From CAWAYR01 sp050250875 (GTDB lineage Bacteria; Acidobacteriota; Vicinamibacteria; Vicinamibacterales; UBA2999): a stretch of 64,000 nucleotides of DNA. Shown here in pieces: positions 25,354 through 34,306 of the stretch. The translations under genes were made by a program, and so were the position numbers. Location of the stretch: assembly GCA_050250875.1 (NCBI GenBank), contig JBFWNV010000004.1:124001-188000 (forward strand), read 5' to 3'. Under the pieces are notes generated by a model that ran no database searches, was not told where the DNA came from, and saw only the letters and a list, made by a program, of their open reading frames with translations. Position 1 is the first letter of the stretch. Every line of letters begins with the position of its first letter.

Positions 25354-26646
25354 ATGGCCAACCCGACCGCCGTCTCACGCCGTTCCTTCACCCGGCTGTT
25401 CGCGCTCGGCGGCTCGGCCGCGCTGCTCGCCGACCCGGCGTGGGCCCGCACGATGGGCGCGCCGCCGCCGCTCGCGCCCGGCGGCCCGGCCGATGGCGAG
25501 GTCTTCTGGAAGAGCGTCCGCGAGCAGTTCGTGATGCCACCCGAACTCTCGGTGATGAACGCCGCCAACCTGTGTCCGGCCTCGCGTCCGGTGGCCGAGG
25601 CGCTGACCCGTGAGAGCCGCAGCGTCGACGCCGACCCGTCGCCCAACAACCGGGCCAGGCTGATGCCCGAAAAGGAAAAGACCCGGGTCGCGCTGGCCGA
25701 GTTCCTGCGCGTCACGCCCGACGAGATCATCATCACCCGCAACACCAGCGAGTCGAACAACATGGTGTCGAACGGCCTCGACCTCAAGGCCGGCGACGAG
25801 GTGCTGCTGCACGAGGACAACCACCCGAGCAACCTGACGGCGTGGCGCGAGAAGGCGAAGCGCTTCGGGTTCTCGGTGACCGTGGTGCCGCAGAAGAACC
25901 CGCATCCGGGCCCCGAGTACTACCTCGACGCCTTCGCCAAGGCGATCACGCCGCGGACGAAGGTCCTGGCGGTCACGCACCTGACCAGCACGGTCGGCGA
26001 CATCATGCCGGCGAAGGAGCTGGCGGCGCTGGCCCGGTCGCGCGGCGTGCTGTTCCTGCTCGACGGCGCGCAGAGCTTCGGGCTGCTCGACGTGAACCTG
26101 GCCGACATCCAGCCCGACTTCTACTCGGGCAGCGCCCACAAGTGGCCGTGCGGCGCCCGCGAGTGCGGCGTGCTCTACGTGAACAAGGCGGCGCAGCCGA
26201 AGCTGTGGCCGAGCGTCTACAGCGCCTACCCGGGCGGCGTCGGGTTCTCGAAGACGTTCGAGAGCTTCGGCCAGCGCGACGAGGCGACGATGATCGCCTT
26301 CCACGAGGCGCTGAAGTTCCAGACCCAGATCGGCCGCGCCGACATCGAGAAGCGCGCCCGCCAGCTCACCACCCAGCTCATGGACGGCCTCGCGAAGCTG
26401 CCGGGCGTCACGGTGTGGACGTCGCCGGTGCCGGAGCGCCGCGCCGCGGTCGTGTCGTTCGTGCCCGGCTCGCTCGACGCGAACAAGCTGGCCGACGCGC
26501 TCTACACCAACGACAAGGTCGGCGTGACGACGCGCGGCGGCAAGGACCGCCCCGGCCTGCGGGTGTCGCCGCACTTCTACAACAGCCCGGCCGAAGTGGA
26601 GCGGCTGCTCGCAGGATTGGCGAAGTACCTGAAGTCCGGCGTCTAG
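25354..26646 (+). CDS. Class V aminotransferase (isopenicillin-N epimerase-like), Tat-exported
   Basis: 430 aa from the ATG preceded by GGAGG at an 8-nt spacing; a GTG at 25318, 6 nt after a TATACT, would add 12 residues. The N-terminus is a twin-arginine signal (SRRSFTRLFALGGSAALLA). PLP-enzyme landmarks are RNTSESNNMVSNGL, LHEDNHPSNLTAW, FLLDGAQSFG (Asp to pyridine N) and YSGSAHKWPCGARECGVLY (Schiff-base Lys). The group includes NifS/CsdA-like, cysteine desulfurase-like and CefD-like enzymes. Export argues for an envelope role; the reaction cannot be assigned. Confidence 0.85.
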   Translation: MANPTAVSRRSFTRLFALGGSAALLADPAWARTMGAPPPLAPGGPADGEVFWKSVREQFVMPPELSVMNAANLCPASRPVAEALTRESRSVDADPSPNNRARLMPEKEKTRVALAEFLRVTPDEIIITRNTSESNNMVSNGLDLKAGDEVLLHEDNHPSNLTAWREKAKRFGFSVTVVPQKNPHPGPEYYLDAFAKAITPRTKVLAVTHLTSTVGDIMPAKELAALARSRGVLFLLDGAQSFGLLDVNLADIQPDFYSGSAHKWPCGARECGVLYVNKAAQPKLWPSVYSAYPGGVGFSKTFESFGQRDEATMIAFHEALKFQTQIGRADIEKRARQLTTQLMDGLAKLPGVTVWTSPVPERRAAVVSFVPGSLDANKLADALYTNDKVGVTTRGGKDRPGLRVSPHFYNSPAEVERLLAGLAKYLKSGV

Positions 26647-26681
26647 GCCGGTGCGCGAGCGTGGCCGGAGCCGCCGCCGGC

Positions 26682-27098
26682 TCAGGCCCAGCCGAGCTGC
26701 CTGAGGCTGTGGCCGTCGTTCCAGATCTTCGTCATGTGGCGGATCTTGTCGCCGTCGAAGTCCATGACGTAGACGTAGTCGGCGGCCACCGCCTTGCCGG
26801 TTGGCGGCACCGGTCCGCCGTCGCCGGTGTGGGTGCCGTGGAAGACGCCGTAAGCGATGACGTTGCCGCGGCCCTCGTCGACGGCGAACGACTTGAGCTC
26901 GTAGCGGCCGTCCGGCGCCGGCGTGAACAGGCCCTTCATCCAGTCCGTGTACGCCTGCAGCGTCCTGACCTCGGCCAGGGCGTCGGCCTGCGCCGAAAAC
27001 GTCGCCCCCGGTCGACAGAACTGCTGGCACACGGCCCAGCCCTTGCCGCTCTCGCAGGCGTCGAAGAACTGCGCCGCCGTGTCTTTCATGGATGCCAT
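26682..27098 (-). CDS. SnoaL/NTF2-like fold protein
   Basis: 138 aa. It has the cone-shaped alpha+beta NTF2 pattern: AAQFFDACESGKGWAVCQQFCRPGATFSAQ helix-turn, then strands ending KIRHMTKIWNDGHSLRQLGWA. The sequence resembles ketosteroid-isomerase-like or SnoaL-like proteins; the FDGDKIRHMTKIWND motif is typical of that group. No catalytic assignment is possible. AGGGAG lies 6 nt before the ATG on the minus strand. Confidence 0.8.
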   Translation of the reverse strand: MASMKDTAAQFFDACESGKGWAVCQQFCRPGATFSAQADALAEVRTLQAYTDWMKGLFTPAPDGRYELKSFAVDEGRGNVIAYGVFHGTHTGDGGPVPPTGKAVAADYVYVMDFDGDKIRHMTKIWNDGHSLRQLGWA

Positions 27099-27228
27099 TG
27101 GAGACTCCCTGGTCCGGTCGGCATGCCCTCAGCCTCCGGATCCGGGCGTGATGGTAGCACCTCAGCCCTGGCCCCCGGCCCGGCAGGGCGAGTCATGTCA
27201 CCGCCGCCGCGCGCCCTCGGACGGCGTC

Positions 27229-27831
27229 TCAGCTCGAGGTTCGGCTGAGGAAGTCTGGCTCGTCGCGCAGCACCGCGGCAAGCAGGGCGTCGTCGTCGCG
27301 CGGCGTCAGCCCGATGGTCCAGGCGACGAGGCGTTCGAGCCCTCGCCAGAAGCGGCAGCGGTCGAGCACAGGGTTGAGCAGATTGGTCAGCACGCAGTAG
27401 TGCGAGTTGCGCGCGCCGAGGTGGTGCTGCTGGTGGTGACGGGGGGCTTGCAGCAGGCCCACCCGCTGCAGCGCGCCGATGACCGCGCCATTCTCCGCCG
27501 GCGAACGGTGACTCCACTTGTGCACCTGGTTGGCGTTGGCGCCGAGGACCGCGGCGACCACCACCATCGGCCCGAGCCGGCCGAGGCTCCAGGCGACGAG
27601 CAGCGCCGCGGCACATGCCCACAGCAGCAGTTCGGCGCTGGCGAACCACGAGTTGTGCACGAACGAGCGGGGATTGAAGTGGTGGCGGAGGTTCGGCTTG
27701 GTGATGCGCCGGCCGACGAACAGCGTGGACGGACTGCCGTAGGTGTCCTCGCACCAGTGGACGAACCCGGAGATCCAGTCGACCACGAGCCACGTCGCGG
27801 CCACCTTCAGCACGGTCTCGATGACGTCCAT
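27229..27831 (-). CDS. carF: CarF/PEDS1-type plasmanylethanolamine desaturase
   Basis: 200 aa with three or four membrane segments. The conserved histidine framework of the lipid-desaturase (TMEM189/Kua/CarF) family is complete by eye: GFVHWCEDTYGSPS, KPNLRHHFNPRSFVHNSW, NQVHKWSHRSP, and APRHHQQHHLGARNSHYCVLTNLLNPVLD. CarF introduces the vinyl-ether double bond of plasmalogens in Myxococcus, and human PEDS1 does the same; the enzymes are di-iron. GGGGGTGG precedes the ATG by a few nucleotides. No plasmalogen-synthesis gene (elbD-like or pls) is nearby, so substrate supply would be encoded elsewhere. Confidence 0.88.
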   Translation of the reverse strand: MDVIETVLKVAATWLVVDWISGFVHWCEDTYGSPSTLFVGRRITKPNLRHHFNPRSFVHNSWFASAELLLWACAAALLVAWSLGRLGPMVVVAAVLGANANQVHKWSHRSPAENGAVIGALQRVGLLQAPRHHQQHHLGARNSHYCVLTNLLNPVLDRCRFWRGLERLVAWTIGLTPRDDDALLAAVLRDEPDFLSRTSS

Positions 27832-27920
27832 GCCACCCCCGACGCCGCTCCGCCTGCCACCGCCGGCACCGACCGGCCGGGCGAGGCGCCGGCCGACCGG
27901 CGCCCCGCCCGTGGTGTGAT

Positions 27921-29570
27921 CTACTGCTCGTCCTGGCGTGACGACGGCGCGGTGCGCACCGTCGGGTACTTGATGCCGAGCTGATCCAGGTAGGTCGGAT
28001 ACTTGCCCGGGTCGTAGTAGTACTTCTTCATCTCCTCGCGGTACTTCTGCAGGATGGTGCTGTTGAGGAAGGTCGGTGCCGGTGTGTCGGCCTTGATGAA
28101 CGGGATGTACTTGACGTCCTTGGTCTGGACGTTGCGGAAGTAGTCCCACGCCTGGGTCACGATCTCCGGCTTGGTCAGGATGTCGAGGATGGTCATCGCC
28201 TGCACCTTGGCGCCGGCGACGACGCCCTTGTGGGCGATCGGCGTCGCGCTGGCGATGGCGCTCGACCAGTTGTGGCCGGGCAGGCCCGGGATGTTGGCCG
28301 GGTAGCGCAGCGTCACCGTCGGCACGTTCCACGAGATGTCGCCGATGTCGTCCGAGCCGCCGCCCATGTTCTCCTCGGGCTTCACCGGCTGGCCGAGCTC
28401 GGACACCTTCGTGGCCAGCCCCGGCTGCGTCGCATTGCCCAGCTCCTTCTGCAGCGCCTTGGCCAGCGTCTGGTCGGCCTCGCTCCATTCGGGCAGCCCG
28501 ACCTTCTGGATGTTGGCGTACATCGTCTCGGCGATCGGCTTGTTGAAGTGCCGCGGGTAGGCGGTGCCGAGGATGCGCGAGGTCCACTTGGTGTTGGTCA
28601 TCAGCGCGGCGCCCTCGGCCATCTTGTTGCCGATGTCCCACAGCTCCTGGATGTGCGGCTGGTCGGTTTCGCGGAAGTAGAACCAGATGCTGGCGTTGCG
28701 CGGCACGACGTTCGGCTGGTCGCCGCCGTTGGTGATCACCGAATGCGAACGCTGCGACAGCCGCAGGTGCTCGCGCCGGTAGTTCCAGCCGATGTTCATC
28801 AGCTCGACGGCGTCGAGCGCCGAGCGGCCGCGCCACGGCGCGCCGGCGCTGTGCGCGGTCTCGCCCTCGAAGGTGTACTCGACCGAGACCAGGCCGTTAC
28901 CGCCGCCCTCGCCCCACGAGACGTCGAGGTTGTTGCCGACGTGGGTGAACAGGGTGACGTCGACGTCCTTGAACATGCCGTCGCGGATGAACCACGCCTT
29001 GCTGGCGACCAGTTCCTCGGCGACGCCAGGCCAGAGCATCAGCGTGCCGGGCAGCTTCTCGCGTTCCATGATCCGCTTCACGGCGATGGCGGCGACGATG
29101 TTGAGGGGTACACCGGTGTTGTGGCCTTCGCCGTGGCCGGGAGCCCCTTCGACGATCGGATCGTGATAGGCGACGCCGGGCTTCTGCGAGGCCTGCGGGA
29201 TGCCGTCGATGTCCGACCCGAGGGCGATCACCGGCTTGCCGCTGCCCCACTTCGCCACCCACGCCGTCGGGATGCCCGACTGGCCGCGGGTGATCGTGAA
29301 GCCGTTCTTCTCGAGGATGCCGGTGAGGTACTTCGAGGTCTCCACTTCCTGGAAGCCCAGCTCCCCGAAACTGAAGACCGAATCGACGGCCTCCTGCGCC
29401 AGCTTGGCCATGCTGTCGACGTGCTCGGCGACGCCGCGCTTGAGCGCCGTCAGGGTCGCGTCGTCCATGGCGCGCGCCGCCGCGGGCCGGGCCGCCGGCG
29501 TCTGCGCCAGTGCCGTCGTGGCGGTCAGCGCCGCCACCATCGTGACTCCCAGGATCGTAGTACGTGCCAT
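27921..29570 (-). CDS. Secreted M20-family amidohydrolase (AbgB-like)
   Basis: 549 aa. A signal peptide (TILGVTMVAALTATTALAQ) is followed by a metallopeptidase M20 body: VIALGSDIDGIPQ, GAPGHGEGHNTG, GVAEELVASKAW, and a dimerisation domain starting VSVEYTFEGETAHSAGAPWRGRSALDAVEL. The late metal ligand is in LPGHNWSS. AbgB splits p-aminobenzoyl-glutamate; homologues cleave various N-acyl amino acids or small peptides. GGAGG with an 8-nt spacer precedes the ATG, and a TACAAT lies at 29649-29644, so this gene has a normal leader, unlike many neighbours. Confidence 0.88.
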   Translation of the reverse strand: MARTTILGVTMVAALTATTALAQTPAARPAAARAMDDATLTALKRGVAEHVDSMAKLAQEAVDSVFSFGELGFQEVETSKYLTGILEKNGFTITRGQSGIPTAWVAKWGSGKPVIALGSDIDGIPQASQKPGVAYHDPIVEGAPGHGEGHNTGVPLNIVAAIAVKRIMEREKLPGTLMLWPGVAEELVASKAWFIRDGMFKDVDVTLFTHVGNNLDVSWGEGGGNGLVSVEYTFEGETAHSAGAPWRGRSALDAVELMNIGWNYRREHLRLSQRSHSVITNGGDQPNVVPRNASIWFYFRETDQPHIQELWDIGNKMAEGAALMTNTKWTSRILGTAYPRHFNKPIAETMYANIQKVGLPEWSEADQTLAKALQKELGNATQPGLATKVSELGQPVKPEENMGGGSDDIGDISWNVPTVTLRYPANIPGLPGHNWSSAIASATPIAHKGVVAGAKVQAMTILDILTKPEIVTQAWDYFRNVQTKDVKYIPFIKADTPAPTFLNSTILQKYREEMKKYYYDPGKYPTYLDQLGIKYPTVRTAPSSRQDEQ

Positions 29571-29669
29571 CGTGCGGTCCTCCGGAGCGCCGGCATTCGC
29601 GCCCCCAATGCGACGGGCGACTCGGCCCCGCCGCAACGCCGGAATTGTACCCCGCGCTATGCTCTCGAG

Positions 29670-30773
29670 GTGCGGATGAGGCGGTCGCTGGCGGCGGCCA
29701 CATGGGTGGCGGGCGTCGCGGCGCTGACCGCCGTCCTGCCCGCGCAGCCGCGGACCGGGCCGACCGCCCGCGTCGTCAGCGCCTCGCGGCTGACGCTGCC
29801 GGGCCGGGTCGATTCCAACAACCCCTTCGTCTGGATCCGCGACGGCGGCATGCCCATGCTCACCGTCCTCAGCTCATGGGGCGGGATCCCGACCCTCGCG
29901 CGCGGCCGCGAGCTGGAATGGCTGCGCCTCGACGATGCCGCGGTGGCGGTGCGCGACCATCCCGGCCACGGCGTCTGGTTCGAAGCCGTGGTCCCCGATG
30001 CCGCCGGCCGCTGGTACGGCTTCTACCATCACGAGCGTCCGGCCGACGACTGCGGCCGCCCCGACCGGCAGTTGCCGCGGCTCGGCGCCGCCCGGTCGAT
30101 CGACGAGGGCCGCACCTGGCAGAACCTCGGCATCGTGCTCGACGCGCCGCCGGGCAGCGCCGCCTGCACCTCGGCCAACCGCTTCGTCCTTGGCGGCGTC
30201 GGCGACGTCGCCGCGATGCTGGATGCGGCCGGCCAGGATCTGTACCTCTACTTCAGCCAGTACCGGCGCGCGCGGTCGCAGCAGGGCGTTGCCGTCGCCC
30301 GGCTCGCCTGGGCCGATCGTGACGCTCCGGCCGGCAGGCTGACGGTGTGGAACGACGGAGCGTGGCTGCCGGCCACGGCCGTCGCCGCCGACGACGCGGC
30401 CGACGACCGCTGGGCGTACCCCGCGGGCACGCCGCTGGTGGCGCCGGGGCAGCCCTTCCACGACGCTACCGCGGCCGCCGACGTCTTCTGGGGCCCGTCG
30501 ATCCACTGGAACACGTATCTGCGACAGTACGTGATGCTGCTGAACCGCGCGAAGGACGACGAATTCGGGCAGGACGGCATCTACGTGTCGTACGCCTCGC
30601 GGCTGAACGACCCGGCGGCGTGGTCGCGGCCGGTGAAGATCCTGAACGGCGGCGGCTGGTATCCGCAGGTCGCCGGTCTCGAGCGCGGCGCTGGCACCGA
30701 TCGTCTCGCCGGCCGGCGGGCGCGGCTCTTCCTCACCGGCGCCTCGGCGCACATGATCGAATTCGAGCGCTGA
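29670..30773 (+). CDS. Secreted glycan-hydrolase-like five-bladed propeller protein, hypothetical
   Basis: 367 aa from the GTG at 29670, which sits 6 nt after TATGCT; the ATG at 29676 is the other choice. A signal peptide (RRSLAAATWVAGVAALTAVLPAQ) is present. The rest has sialidase/GH43-like repeats: WIRDGGMPMLTVLSS, GRWYGFYHHERPADDC, ARSIDEGRTWQNLGIVLDAP, YLYFSQYRR, FWGPSIHWNTYLRQYVMLLNRAKDDEFGQDGIYVSYAS. The Asp-box-like SIDEGRTW and the FWGPSIHWN motif support a beta-propeller fold. Catalytic residues are not identified. Confidence 0.75.
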   Translation: MRMRRSLAAATWVAGVAALTAVLPAQPRTGPTARVVSASRLTLPGRVDSNNPFVWIRDGGMPMLTVLSSWGGIPTLARGRELEWLRLDDAAVAVRDHPGHGVWFEAVVPDAAGRWYGFYHHERPADDCGRPDRQLPRLGAARSIDEGRTWQNLGIVLDAPPGSAACTSANRFVLGGVGDVAAMLDAAGQDLYLYFSQYRRARSQQGVAVARLAWADRDAPAGRLTVWNDGAWLPATAVAADDAADDRWAYPAGTPLVAPGQPFHDATAAADVFWGPSIHWNTYLRQYVMLLNRAKDDEFGQDGIYVSYASRLNDPAAWSRPVKILNGGGWYPQVAGLERGAGTDRLAGRRARLFLTGASAHMIEFER

Positions 30774-30809
30774 CCGCCGTTCGGGATCGGGCCCCGACGG
30801 CGCCGACGG

Positions 30810-32393
30810 TCAGTCGCCGAGCGTCGGCTTGTAGGTGGGCGCCGTCCGCGCCCTGGCGCGCTGCTCGAAGGCGAATCCCCACGCCAGCAGGTCGGCCTCG
30901 CTGTAGGCGCGGCCCATGAACGCCAGGCCCAGCGGCAGGCCGCTGGTCTCCCCCATCGGCACGGTGAGGCTGGGCGTGCCGGCCACGGCGGCCATGCCGT
31001 AGCCGGCGCCGACGAAATGATCGCCCAGCACGTGGTCGGTCGGCCAGGTCGGCGCCATCGCCGGCGCTACCAGCGCGTCGAACTTGCCGCGGTCGAGCGC
31101 GGCCAGCAGGCCGTCGCGGCCGGCCAGGCGGCGCGCCTCGTCGCGGGCCTTGACGTAGGCGGCGTCGGAGAGCGGTCCCTTGGCCTGCGCCTGTTCGAAG
31201 ATCTCCTGACCGAAGAACGGCATGACCCGGGCGGCGTTGGCGGCATTCCAGGCGATCAGCGCCGCGAGCGATCCATGGGGTGCGTGGCTCGATGCCAGGT
31301 ACCTGTTCACGCCGTCTTTGAATTCGTAGAGGAGCACCTGGAATTCGGCGTCGTTCCAGTCGTTGTAGGTCGGCACGCGGACGTCGGCGAGCTCGGCGCC
31401 GGCGGCCCTCAGCGTGGCGATCGCGCGTTCCATCGCCGCATCGACGCCGGGGTGATAGCCCATCGCCTGGCGCAGCACGCCGAAGCGGCGCCCGCGCAGC
31501 GCGTCGGCCGTCAACGCCGTGGTGAAGTCGGCCGGGAGCCTGCCGCGCGACGCTTCGGCCGCCGGATCGGCGGGATCGACCGCAGCCAGCGCGGTCAGCA
31601 ACAAGGCCGCGTCGGTCACCGTGCGGGCCATCGGCCCGGCCGTGTCCTGGGAGATCGAGATCGGAATGATGCCACTGCGGCTCACCACGCCGACGGTCGG
31701 CTTCAGCCCGGCGAGACCGCTCACCGACGCCGGACAGAGAATGCTGCCGTCGGTCTCGGTGCCGACGCCCACGGCGGCAAGGCTGGCGGCGATCGCCGCC
31801 CCGGTGCCGGCGCTCGACCCGCACGGGTTGCGGTCGAGCACGTAGGGATGGCGGGTCTGGCCGCCGCGGGAACTCCAACCCGACGACGACCGGGTGGAGC
31901 GGAAGTTCGCCCACTCGCTCAGGTTGGTCTTGCCGAGGATCACGGCGCCGGCGGCCCGCAGCCGCGTCACCAGAAAGGCGTCGGCGGCCGGCTTGTGGTC
32001 GGCGAGGGCGAGCGAGCCCGCCGAATTGGCCATCCCCACCGCGTCGATGTTGTCCTTGATGAGCACCGGCAGGCCGTGCAGCGGCCCGCGAACCCGGCCG
32101 GCGGCGCGCTCGGCATCGAGCCGTTCGGCATCGGTGAGCGCCTGCGGATTCAGCTCGATCACCGAGTTCAGCCTCGGCCCGGCCTTGTCCACGGCGCTGA
32201 TCCGCGCGAGATACGCCTCGGTCAGGGCGCGTGACGTGAGCGTGCCGGCGGCGAGGCGGGCGCTGGCGTCGGCGGCGCTCAACTCCACCACGTCCACCGC
32301 CGGCGCGGCGGCCGCCGCCGGCGCCGACGGCGCCGAAGCGCAGGCGTGGGAGATGAGGCACAGGGCGACAAGGGTCGGGACGCGAGTGGTCAT
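30810..32393 (-). CDS. Amidase-signature family lipoprotein
   Basis: 527 aa. The N-terminus has a lipobox-like LISHAC (Cys18). The amidase signature is intact: GLPVLIKDNIDAVG (catalytic Lys), DRNPCGSSAGTGAAIAASLAAVGVGTETDGSI (cis-Ser and nucleophilic Ser), and SGLAGLKPTVGVVSRSGIIPIS. It resembles extracellular amidases of the peptide-amidase and fatty-acid-amide type rather than GatA, because it is secreted, solitary, and has an extended C-terminus (GLPLGLAFMGRAYSEADLLAWGFAFEQ). Substrate unknown. Confidence 0.9.
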   Translation of the reverse strand: MTTRVPTLVALCLISHACASAPSAPAAAAAPAVDVVELSAADASARLAAGTLTSRALTEAYLARISAVDKAGPRLNSVIELNPQALTDAERLDAERAAGRVRGPLHGLPVLIKDNIDAVGMANSAGSLALADHKPAADAFLVTRLRAAGAVILGKTNLSEWANFRSTRSSSGWSSRGGQTRHPYVLDRNPCGSSAGTGAAIAASLAAVGVGTETDGSILCPASVSGLAGLKPTVGVVSRSGIIPISISQDTAGPMARTVTDAALLLTALAAVDPADPAAEASRGRLPADFTTALTADALRGRRFGVLRQAMGYHPGVDAAMERAIATLRAAGAELADVRVPTYNDWNDAEFQVLLYEFKDGVNRYLASSHAPHGSLAALIAWNAANAARVMPFFGQEIFEQAQAKGPLSDAAYVKARDEARRLAGRDGLLAALDRGKFDALVAPAMAPTWPTDHVLGDHFVGAGYGMAAVAGTPSLTVPMGETSGLPLGLAFMGRAYSEADLLAWGFAFEQRARARTAPTYKPTLGD

Positions 32394-32447
32394 GGGTGGA
32401 ACGCTCCGGCGCTGAGGACGCGCTCGATTATCCCCGACACCGGCCGG

Positions 32448-32453
32448 TACAAT
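32448..32453 (+). promoter_or_regulatory. -10 hexamer TACAAT, likely leaderless GTG start
   Basis: TACAAT ends 6 nt before the GTG at 32460, with no Shine-Dalgarno. Confidence 0.4.
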
Positions 32454-32459
32454 CGGATC

Positions 32460-33512
32460 GTGATCAGCGCGCCGGTGGCCGCGGCCACGCCCGCCTTCTC
32501 ACCGGAGCCGTTCGTCCCGCACCCCGTCCTCGCCGGCGGGCACCGCATGACGCTCTATGCGTGGGCGCGGTCGCGCCGGTTTCCGCGGCTGCCGCCGGCC
32601 GAGGCCCGCCTGTTCCGCGTCGCCGACGACACCGAGGTGCTCGGTCGCTGCCACTGGCAGGCCGATCGCGCCGCCCGCCTCACCGTGGTCCTGCTGCACG
32701 GCCTGGAAGGCTCGAGCGACGCCCACTACATGCTGGGGATGGCCGACAAGGCCTGGGCGCGCGGCTTCAACGTCGTGCGCCTCAACCAGCGCAATTGCGG
32801 CGGCACCGAGCACCTGACGCGCGGCCTGTACCACTCGGGCCTGACAGCCGACCCGCTCGCGGTGATCCGCCAGCTCGCCGCCGACGGTCTGCCCCGCTTC
32901 GCGGTGGCGGGGTACTCGCTCGGCGGCAACCTGGCGTTGAAGCTCGGCGCCGAACTGACCGGCGACGACCGCGCCGTGGTCGTCGCGGTCACCGCGGTGT
33001 CGCCGCCGATCGAACTCGGCGCCTGCGTGGCGGCGCTCGAACGTCGCGACAACCTCGCCTATCAGTGGAACTTCCTGCGCGGCCTGCGCGGGCGGATGCG
33101 CCGCAAGGCCAGGCTCTTCCCCGGCGCCTGGGACACGCGGCCGCTCGCCCGCATCCGCACGGTGCGCGAGTTCGACGATGCCTACACGGCGCCGCACCAC
33201 GGCTTCGCCGGCGCCGCCGACTACTACCATCGCGCCAGCGCGCGCCGCGTGCTCGAGCGGCTCGCCGTGCCGGCGCTGCTCGTCACCGCCGCCGACGATC
33301 CGTTCGTCCCCGCCGACGCGGCCCGCGACCAGGCGCTGGCCGCCGTTCCGCACCTGAGGCGCGTGATCACGGCGCACGGCGGACACTGCGGGTTCATCGA
33401 ACGGACCCCCGGGGGCGACGACCGTTACTGGGCCGAGCGGCAGGTGATGACGTTCATCGCCCGGGAGGAAGAGTGGGCGATTTCGAAATCGGGTGATCGG
33501 GTGATCGGGTGA
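32460..33512 (+). CDS. YheT-family alpha/beta hydrolase
   Basis: 350 aa from the GTG at 32460. The fold motifs are VVLLHGLEGSSDAHYMLGMADKAWARGFNVVRLNQRNCGGTE, the nucleophile elbow AVAGYSLGGNLALKLGAE (catalytic Ser), PALLVTAADDPFVP (Asp) and AHGGHCGFIE (His). This matches the YheT/ABHD1-3 esterase group. The last residues (KSGDRVIG) are encoded by an octamer tandem repeat in which the stop codon lies, so the C-terminus could vary with copy number. Confidence 0.88.
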   Translation: MISAPVAAATPAFSPEPFVPHPVLAGGHRMTLYAWARSRRFPRLPPAEARLFRVADDTEVLGRCHWQADRAARLTVVLLHGLEGSSDAHYMLGMADKAWARGFNVVRLNQRNCGGTEHLTRGLYHSGLTADPLAVIRQLAADGLPRFAVAGYSLGGNLALKLGAELTGDDRAVVVAVTAVSPPIELGACVAALERRDNLAYQWNFLRGLRGRMRRKARLFPGAWDTRPLARIRTVREFDDAYTAPHHGFAGAADYYHRASARRVLERLAVPALLVTAADDPFVPADAARDQALAAVPHLRRVITAHGGHCGFIERTPGGDDRYWAERQVMTFIAREEEWAISKSGDRVIG

Positions 33513-33522
33513 TCGGATGATC
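33491..33522. repeat. Octamer tandem repeat GGGTGATC x 4
   Basis: Three perfect GGGTGATC units followed by one GGATGATC. It covers the last codons and the stop codon of the YheT-like gene. Confidence 0.85.
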
Positions 33523-33577
33523 GATGTTGAGATCGCGTGATCTGCCGATCTGTTGTCGCGCGTCGCTGGCCCTGCCA

Positions 33578-34276
33578 TCACCCGAGCAGCTCGAGCATCC
33601 GCTGGCCGAAGGCCGCGCCTTTGCCGGCGTCCTCGTGCTTGAAGTAGACGAACACGTCGCGGCAAGTGGCCGCCAGATCCTGCGCCACGCCGCTCCAGCG
33701 GCGGATCGCCTCGTCGTCGTAGCCCTCGTCGCGCAGGCGCAGATAGGCGTAATCGGCCGTGGCCAGGATCGGCGTCGACCTGGCCTCGCTGTCGGCGACG
33801 CAGAGCGCCAGGTTGCGGGCGCGCAGCCGGGCGAAGACCTCGTCGGTCAGCCAGCTGTCGTGGCGGAACTCGAAGGCGGCGACGAGCCCTTCGGGGACGG
33901 TGGCGAGGAACGCGTCGAAGACCTCGAGGCTGCATTTGAGGTTCGGCGGGGTCTGGAACAGCACGGCGCCGAGCTGCGGTCCCAGCTCGCGGGCGGTCCG
34001 CACGAAGTACTCGACGCTCTCACCGACGTCCTTGAGCCGGCGGTCGTGGGTGATGCGCCGGTTGGCCTTGAGGGTGAACCGGAACGACGCCGGCACCTGG
34101 GCGGCCCAGCCGGCGACGATCTTCGCCGTCGGCATCCGGTAGAAGGTCGCGTTGATCTCGACCGACGGGAACCGCTCAGCGTAAAAGGGCAGCATTCTGG
34201 CCGCAGGCAAGTCCTGCGGATAGAAGCTGCCCTTCCATTCCGGATAGTTGTACCCCGACGTGCCGACGAGGATCAT
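33578..34276 (-). CDS. DUF72 family protein (YecE-like)
   Basis: 232 aa TIM-barrel DUF72 protein: ILVGTSGYNYPEWKGSFYP at the N-terminus, FYAERFPSVEINATFYRMP, FRFTLKANRRITHDRRLKD, LGAVLFQTPPNLKCSLEVFDAFL, VAAFEFRHDSW and VYFKHEDAGKGA. These are the family's conserved blocks. The function is not established, though acidic barrel residues suggest a hydrolase or lyase. It follows the RRM gene on the same strand by 30 nt and may be co-transcribed. Confidence 0.88.
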   Translation of the reverse strand: MILVGTSGYNYPEWKGSFYPQDLPAARMLPFYAERFPSVEINATFYRMPTAKIVAGWAAQVPASFRFTLKANRRITHDRRLKDVGESVEYFVRTARELGPQLGAVLFQTPPNLKCSLEVFDAFLATVPEGLVAAFEFRHDSWLTDEVFARLRARNLALCVADSEARSTPILATADYAYLRLRDEGYDDEAIRRWSGVAQDLAATCRDVFVYFKHEDAGKGAAFGQRMLELLG

Positions 34277-34306
34277 CGCCGCGTCCGGGGTTCGCGCGCG
34301 GCGCGC

